A stretch of 27,561 nucleotides of DNA from positions 1 to 27,561 of the forward strand of contig DIAS01000064.1 in NCBI GenBank assembly GCA_002415855.1, read 5' to 3'. Shown piece after piece: positions 24,262-27,561 of this stretch; position 1 is the first letter of the stretch; every line of letters starts with the position of its first letter. Position numbers and translations under genes: made by a program. The notes under the pieces are model-generated. The model did not search any database, was not told where the DNA came from, and worked only from the letters and a program-made list of their open reading frames with translations. The stretch is from Bacteroidales bacterium UBA5072 (GTDB taxonomy: Bacteria > Bacteroidota > Bacteroidia > Bacteroidales > UBA10428).

Positions 24262-26436
24262 TCATTTTACCAGAACTTTGATGCGAAGAAGTTCATCCGG
24301 TGTTTTCAGCTGGATAAGGTACATGCCTGGCGGAACCCTGGAACCATTAAAGGTTTTACCGTCCCAGTCATATTGTTCAACATCTCCGGCTGTCACACCC
24401 GAATATAAGGTTCGGACCAATCGTCCCTGGGGATCGTAAACCGAAACATCAACTTTTACTTTTTTGCCTGGGCAGAACATTACATGGACCCGATCGCTGA
24501 AAGGATTCGGGTAAGCCATGGTCCGGGTAAGGTTGGTGGAATAATCAATGGTACCGGTCGCATGCGGAAGGTAATCCTGCATCATGACACTGACCATGGC
24601 TGGCCGTCTCCTGAGGTAATCACGAATGATATTGACATTTTCCTCCCAAACATTATTACCGGGTGCCCATCTTTCCAGTTCGCCGTCGATTTCAGGTGCC
24701 ACAATGGCATATAACGAATCCAGAACAGCCACGGCATTTTCGGGCCGGAATACGGTCCTCACCAGTTTCTGAATCCGGTTGGCATATCTTTGCCTGAATT
24801 CCGCGTTGTTCATGAGGTTCGCGGGAATATGATTCGCCCAATAGTAATCTCCTGTTACGTCAAGCGCTTCCCTGAAACCATTCCAGCTCAAATCAGTAAA
24901 TGCCCTGTCGGCATCCCATATCGAGGTTTTCCAGGTGGCAGAAGCCCTGTTTTCACAATACATGGAAATTCCCCATGGCCAGGAGTAATAACCGGTGAAC
25001 TGTACAAAAGCCATCAGGTTGATAAAATCATCCATGTCGAGCATTTCTGTCAGGGTTTGAAAATTAGCCGGATCTGACAGGTCCGTATGAACTGCTTTGT
25101 CATATAGCTGATCCCATTTCTCAATTGTTCCAAACACAGGATCCGGCCCTTCATTCCTGAAACGGATCAGGTCAAAATCAGTCATACCGGTATTTGCCCG
25201 GATGAAATCTTCATCAATGCTTTCACGCAGGTTATAGATTCCCCAGTAACGGTTGTTCAGGTACAGGATCACCCATCGGCTTGATTGCGGCAATCCACCA
25301 CACTTTTTCCATAGTTCCAGCGCCAGGGCATCTCTCAACAGGGTCCCTTTTTCCGTGGTCAGGTCATCGTCGTACCCTGATTTCAGAACGAGCTTATTGA
25401 AAGCTCCAGACGATTGAGCCCCAAATACAGGATAATTAAAAAGCTTGTTTCCGTAACTGCTTCTGAAGAATAGCCTGAAGCTTTTCTTGGGCATGAAGGT
25501 AGAACTCGCTCCCTGTATCCTGATTCCGGCACCTGCCCCGGCAGCAATGGTACTGTTCGATAAATAGCGGATCTGGCAATATTTTTCCAACTGACTGTTA
25601 TAATTAGGATAAATACCTTCGGGACCAAAAAGATCCAATGAATCGGTCAGTATAGCAAACACGGGCAGGGTAAAGGCCGGCCTGGCTATGTAAAGTTCAC
25701 TGACCTCAGGACTGTTGATATAACCGCTTTTTGTACCAATGGCATTGATTACCCTGGTGCCGTTGATGTTAAACGGACCTTTATAAAAAGAGGATGACTC
25801 CGCAGGCGGCGTACTTTTAAAGGTATAATAAACGGTGTCTTCTGGATGAAACGGGCTGATGGTAATTGCCACATTGGTATTGTATATGCCGGAGGCCGGT
25901 CTTATTTCAGGCCGTCCGGCTACCCCGATGTATGCTTCTGTGCTGTTACTCTTGCCGGGTGTAGGACGCTGATAATACTTCCAGGAAAACGACCCTGTCG
26001 GGAGGCGACCCATGGATATGTCCATTTGCTGCCGGCTATATTCAACCGAATCAACCAGTTGAAGCATGGGAGAGAAAAGGGCGATTATTCCTTCATCGTC
26101 TGATATCTTGAAATTCAGATGGTTATTTCCCTGCGACTCTTCATCATCTGCCCAGAGTAGCAGGTATCCGTGTGCAGGAACGATCAGGTCAGTTCCTGCG
26201 GATAAAAGGCGGAATTTCGCGGGCTTTGCGATATCATCTGTAAGGTAATATCCGGTCAGGTTGATTTCATGATCTGAAGTATTCGCAATTTCCACCCAAT
26301 CGTCATAATCACCGTGATCATCAGTCACCGTAAAAGCATTCCTGGCCTGGAATTCGTTGATCAACAGGGTCTGTGCTCTCCCGTTTAGGCAACCCATAAC
26401 TAGCATACCCAGCTGTATGTAAATAATAAATTTCAC
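24262..26436 (-). CDS. CotH-family surface protein with lamin-tail and chitobiase-like domains and T9SS sorting domain
   Basis: Exported protein of 724 residues starting at a GTG (26436), with signal peptide KFIIYIQLGMLVMGCLNGRA; an ATG at 26406 is a shorter alternative. A lamin-tail domain follows (about 22-155; LLINEFQARNAFTV, YDDWVEIANTSDHEINLTGY). A chitobiase C-terminal-like beta domain lies at about 170-250 (ASGIYNTNVAITIS, INGTRVINAIGTKSGYINSPEVS). The CotH domain (about 255-600) has GIRIQGASSTFMPKKSFRL, YLNNRYWGIYNLRESIDEDF and IWDADRAFTDLSW. A T9SS/FlgD-like end finishes it (about 640-724; AYPNPFSDRVHVMF, PPGMYLIQLKT). The GTG overlaps by two bases the TGA of the frame at 26433-26588, a layout seen in translationally coupled genes. 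Confidence 0.9.
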   Translation of the reverse strand: MKFIIYIQLGMLVMGCLNGRAQTLLINEFQARNAFTVTDDHGDYDDWVEIANTSDHEINLTGYYLTDDIAKPAKFRLLSAGTDLIVPAHGYLLLWADDEESQGNNHLNFKISDDEGIIALFSPMLQLVDSVEYSRQQMDISMGRLPTGSFSWKYYQRPTPGKSNSTEAYIGVAGRPEIRPASGIYNTNVAITISPFHPEDTVYYTFKSTPPAESSSFYKGPFNINGTRVINAIGTKSGYINSPEVSELYIARPAFTLPVFAILTDSLDLFGPEGIYPNYNSQLEKYCQIRYLSNSTIAAGAGAGIRIQGASSTFMPKKSFRLFFRSSYGNKLFNYPVFGAQSSGAFNKLVLKSGYDDDLTTEKGTLLRDALALELWKKCGGLPQSSRWVILYLNNRYWGIYNLRESIDEDFIRANTGMTDFDLIRFRNEGPDPVFGTIEKWDQLYDKAVHTDLSDPANFQTLTEMLDMDDFINLMAFVQFTGYYSWPWGISMYCENRASATWKTSIWDADRAFTDLSWNGFREALDVTGDYYWANHIPANLMNNAEFRQRYANRIQKLVRTVFRPENAVAVLDSLYAIVAPEIDGELERWAPGNNVWEENVNIIRDYLRRRPAMVSVMMQDYLPHATGTIDYSTNLTRTMAYPNPFSDRVHVMFCPGKKVKVDVSVYDPQGRLVRTLYSGVTAGDVEQYDWDGKTFNGSRVPPGMYLIQLKTPDELLRIKVLVK

Positions 26437-26588
26437 TTTACGTTTAAGACATCAGATATTCTTTTGGCTGTCGATTCATCTTTAAGACCGCTGATGAGCG
26501 CGATTCCCTCCCTGCTGTCTTCTGCGAATGACAAGCTAGCAAAGTTAATGAAAATGAAATGATTAGAAAATTCAGCGGTTTCATGTTT
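26433..26588 (-). pseudogene. Small lipoprotein gene, apparently frameshifted
   Basis: An ATG at 26584, four bases after the regulator stop, opens a 46-codon frame (ending at 26444) with a strong lipoprotein signal: Met-Lys, a hydrophobic core NFLIISFSLTLLA and the lipobox LLAC at residues 15-18. After HSQKTAG it continues as an arginine/serine-rich tail without family character. A second frame, offset by one base, stays open to 26433 and reads REGIALISGLKDESTAKRIS then DVLNVK, ending in a TGA that overlaps the CotH GTG. One missing base near GGGAGGGAATC (about 26510-26522) would join them into an intact lipoprotein of about 50 residues. A sequencing or assembly error is equally possible, as is a true 46-residue lipopeptide. 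Confidence 0.5.
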
Positions 26589-26891
26589 TTATTGATTTGG
26601 TTTGTCGTATTTCATAAAGTATTCAGCAATGGATTCCACATAATTCCCGTAGGCGTCAATCCCTTTTTCCGTTATCTCACACGTGGTAAGCGGGTAATTG
26701 CCTCTGAAGGATTTGTTGATTTCAATATAACCTGCTTCCTTCAGCTTGTTGAGCTGAAAACTTAAGTTTCCCTTGGTGGTGTTGATGTTTTCCAGCAGAA
26801 AGCTGAATTCAGCCGCTTTAACACCGATCAGGATCGACATGATGGCCAACCTCACCTGGGAATGCAGCAGAGGATCAAGATTCCTGAACAT
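26589..26891 (-). CDS. Winged-helix transcriptional regulator (PF13601-like), module 2
   Basis: A 100-residue paralogue of the regulator at 15873-16199. It shares the layout LLHSQVRLAIMSILIGV, EFSFLLENINTTKGNLSFQLNKL, EAGYIEINKSFRGNYPLTTCEITEKG. The recognition segment is TKGNLSFQLNKLK against TDGNLASHLSALE in module 1, so the turn is conserved while several exposed positions differ. It begins six bases after the membrane-protein stop. The palindrome at 27535-27553 is its likely target. The genes downstream on the same strand are the lipoprotein remnant, the CotH protein and the beta-helix protein, which may form one transcript. Confidence 0.9.
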   Translation of the reverse strand: MFRNLDPLLHSQVRLAIMSILIGVKAAEFSFLLENINTTKGNLSFQLNKLKEAGYIEINKSFRGNYPLTTCEITEKGIDAYGNYVESIAEYFMKYDKPNQ

Positions 26892-26897
26892 GATGCC

Positions 26898-27509
26898 TCA
26901 GTTTTTGCGGGTTGAATACAATATGTGCCCCGGGATGATGAACGCCGCCAGCCAGGCAATGGCCTCAACCATCAATTGTTCCTCCAACGGAATGTAGGAA
27001 CAGCAATAAGCCAGAGCTGCAAATACAATACCACCTGTAATGATCAGCTTGTGCCGAAGGATCCCACCGGTTATTACAATCGCAAAAGCAATAACCACCA
27101 TGAAGATCGGGTGCTGAAGTTCAAAGATGATCTTGTGAAGCACGTTGAACTGAATGAGGTTGATGAGCACAAGGCACAGAACCATTGATGTCCATACATA
27201 GCGCAATGAAATACCAATGTATGTCTGGACCTTTTTGTGCTGCCGGATGATATAGACCAGGGTGAATAGAATGCCTGCAATGCCCAGCATATAACCTGAA
27301 TACGCCAGTGTTTTTTTCAGCATAAAGGTCATAACGCTTTTAGACTCTATGAAACCGGCCAGATAAACATAAAACATGATCCAGCCCCACACAATGAAGA
27401 GGATCCCGTCGTTTTTAAGTCTTTTCTGGGAAACCTTGAGCATTTCCCGGATTACCTGAATAGATTTTTGTTCATCGAAATGCGACTTGGTGGATTCGTT
27501 TGTATTCAT
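26898..27509 (-). CDS. Multi-pass membrane protein paired with a winged-helix regulator, module 2
   Basis: A 203-residue protein with about six hydrophobic helices (near 35-53, 68-87, 101-122, 132-148, 153-170 and 178-196) and a charged 30-residue cytoplasmic N-terminus (KSIQVIREMLKVSQKRL). No known domain motif was recognised. The overall design, size and pairing with a winged-helix gene match the membrane protein at 16189-16839, although sequence similarity is low by eye. The start at 27509 (MNTNESTK) is preferred over one at 27536, which lies inside the palindrome. Context suggests it modulates the regulator; this is inference. Confidence 0.85.
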   Translation of the reverse strand: MNTNESTKSHFDEQKSIQVIREMLKVSQKRLKNDGILFIVWGWIMFYVYLAGFIESKSVMTFMLKKTLAYSGYMLGIAGILFTLVYIIRQHKKVQTYIGISLRYVWTSMVLCLVLINLIQFNVLHKIIFELQHPIFMVVIAFAIVITGGILRHKLIITGGIVFAALAYCCSYIPLEEQLMVEAIAWLAAFIIPGHILYSTRKN

Positions 27510-27534
27510 CACACAAAGATTTAGTGTATAAAAC

Positions 27535-27554
27535 AAGTTTGTATTACAAACTTA
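27535..27554 (-). promoter_or_regulatory. Perfect palindromic operator with embedded -7 box (site C)
   Basis: AAGTTTG, TATTA, CAAACTT forms a perfect inverted repeat; counting the spacer, nine-base arms (AAGTTTGTA and TACAAACTT) flank a single central T. On the minus strand positions 27554-27547 read TAAGTTTG, a perfect TAnnTTTG -7 box, giving a start near 27540 and a leader of about 30 bases to the ATG at 27509. The architecture matches sites A and B, but the half-site is AAGTTTG where theirs is TACTTTG. Confidence 0.75.
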
Positions 27555-27561
27555 ATTAAGT

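Noticed and set aside
1..27561. CRISPR arrays, tRNA/rRNA genes, insertion sequences, phage or defence genes
   Set aside because: Looked for repeats with regular spacers, tRNA cloverleaf-like sequences and transposase or nuclease motifs; none were recognised.

Overview
The window is chromosomal DNA from a Bacteroidota bacterium, most likely an anaerobic or facultative member of the Bacteroidales. The evidence is three secreted proteins with type IX secretion (T9SS) C-terminal sorting domains, promoter boxes of the Bacteroidetes TAnnTTTG type, a DUF4954 protein, a one-piece ADP-forming acyl-CoA synthetase and a GH140/DUF4038-type glycosidase. No rRNA, tRNA, CRISPR array, transposase or phage gene was recognised. 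Coding density is high and no gap exceeds 300 bases.

Region 1 (1-3061, + strand) is a xylose uptake and isomerisation pair, xylA and a large xylE-type symporter, probably the distal end of a xylose operon whose kinase would lie upstream. Region 2 (3100-8600, - strand) is ordered acyl carrier protein, ADP-forming acyl-CoA synthetase, nagB and a DUF4954 beta-helix protein. Region 3 (8822-11833, + strand) is a compact operon of a YggS-type PLP protein, a dihydroorotate-dehydrogenase-like flavoprotein that lacks the class 1A active-site cysteine motif, and an M28 metallopeptidase. Region 4 (11869-14149, - strand) is dgkA, tilS and a HEAT-like protein.

Region 5 (14172-16866, - strand) is an envelope-regulation locus: a six-helix membrane protein, a winged-helix regulator, a small membrane protein and creD. 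Two similar palindromes stand upstream of the first gene and of creD. Region 6 (16973-18791) holds a small secreted YD-like protein, a decayed AraC-family C-terminus and a Gfo/Idh/MocA oxidoreductase. Region 7 (19006-26436) is extracellular: a CotH-family T9SS protein and a GH140-like glycosidase on the + strand, then a parallel beta-helix T9SS protein and a second CotH T9SS protein with a lamin-tail domain on the - strand. Region 8 (26433-27554, - strand) is a second membrane-protein/winged-helix pair headed by its own perfect palindrome, followed by a small, apparently frameshifted lipoprotein reading frame that runs into the CotH gene.

The most interesting pattern is the two paralogous membrane-protein/winged-helix modules. 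All three associated promoters carry a 7-5-7 inverted repeat whose gene-distal arm coincides with a TAnnTTTG-like -7 box, and the half-site sequence differs between modules. This suggests two insulated local regulatory circuits, one reaching creD and the other possibly reaching surface-exported CotH proteins. Several intergenic regions also carry short-period tandem repeats, two of which contain a gene's stop codon.
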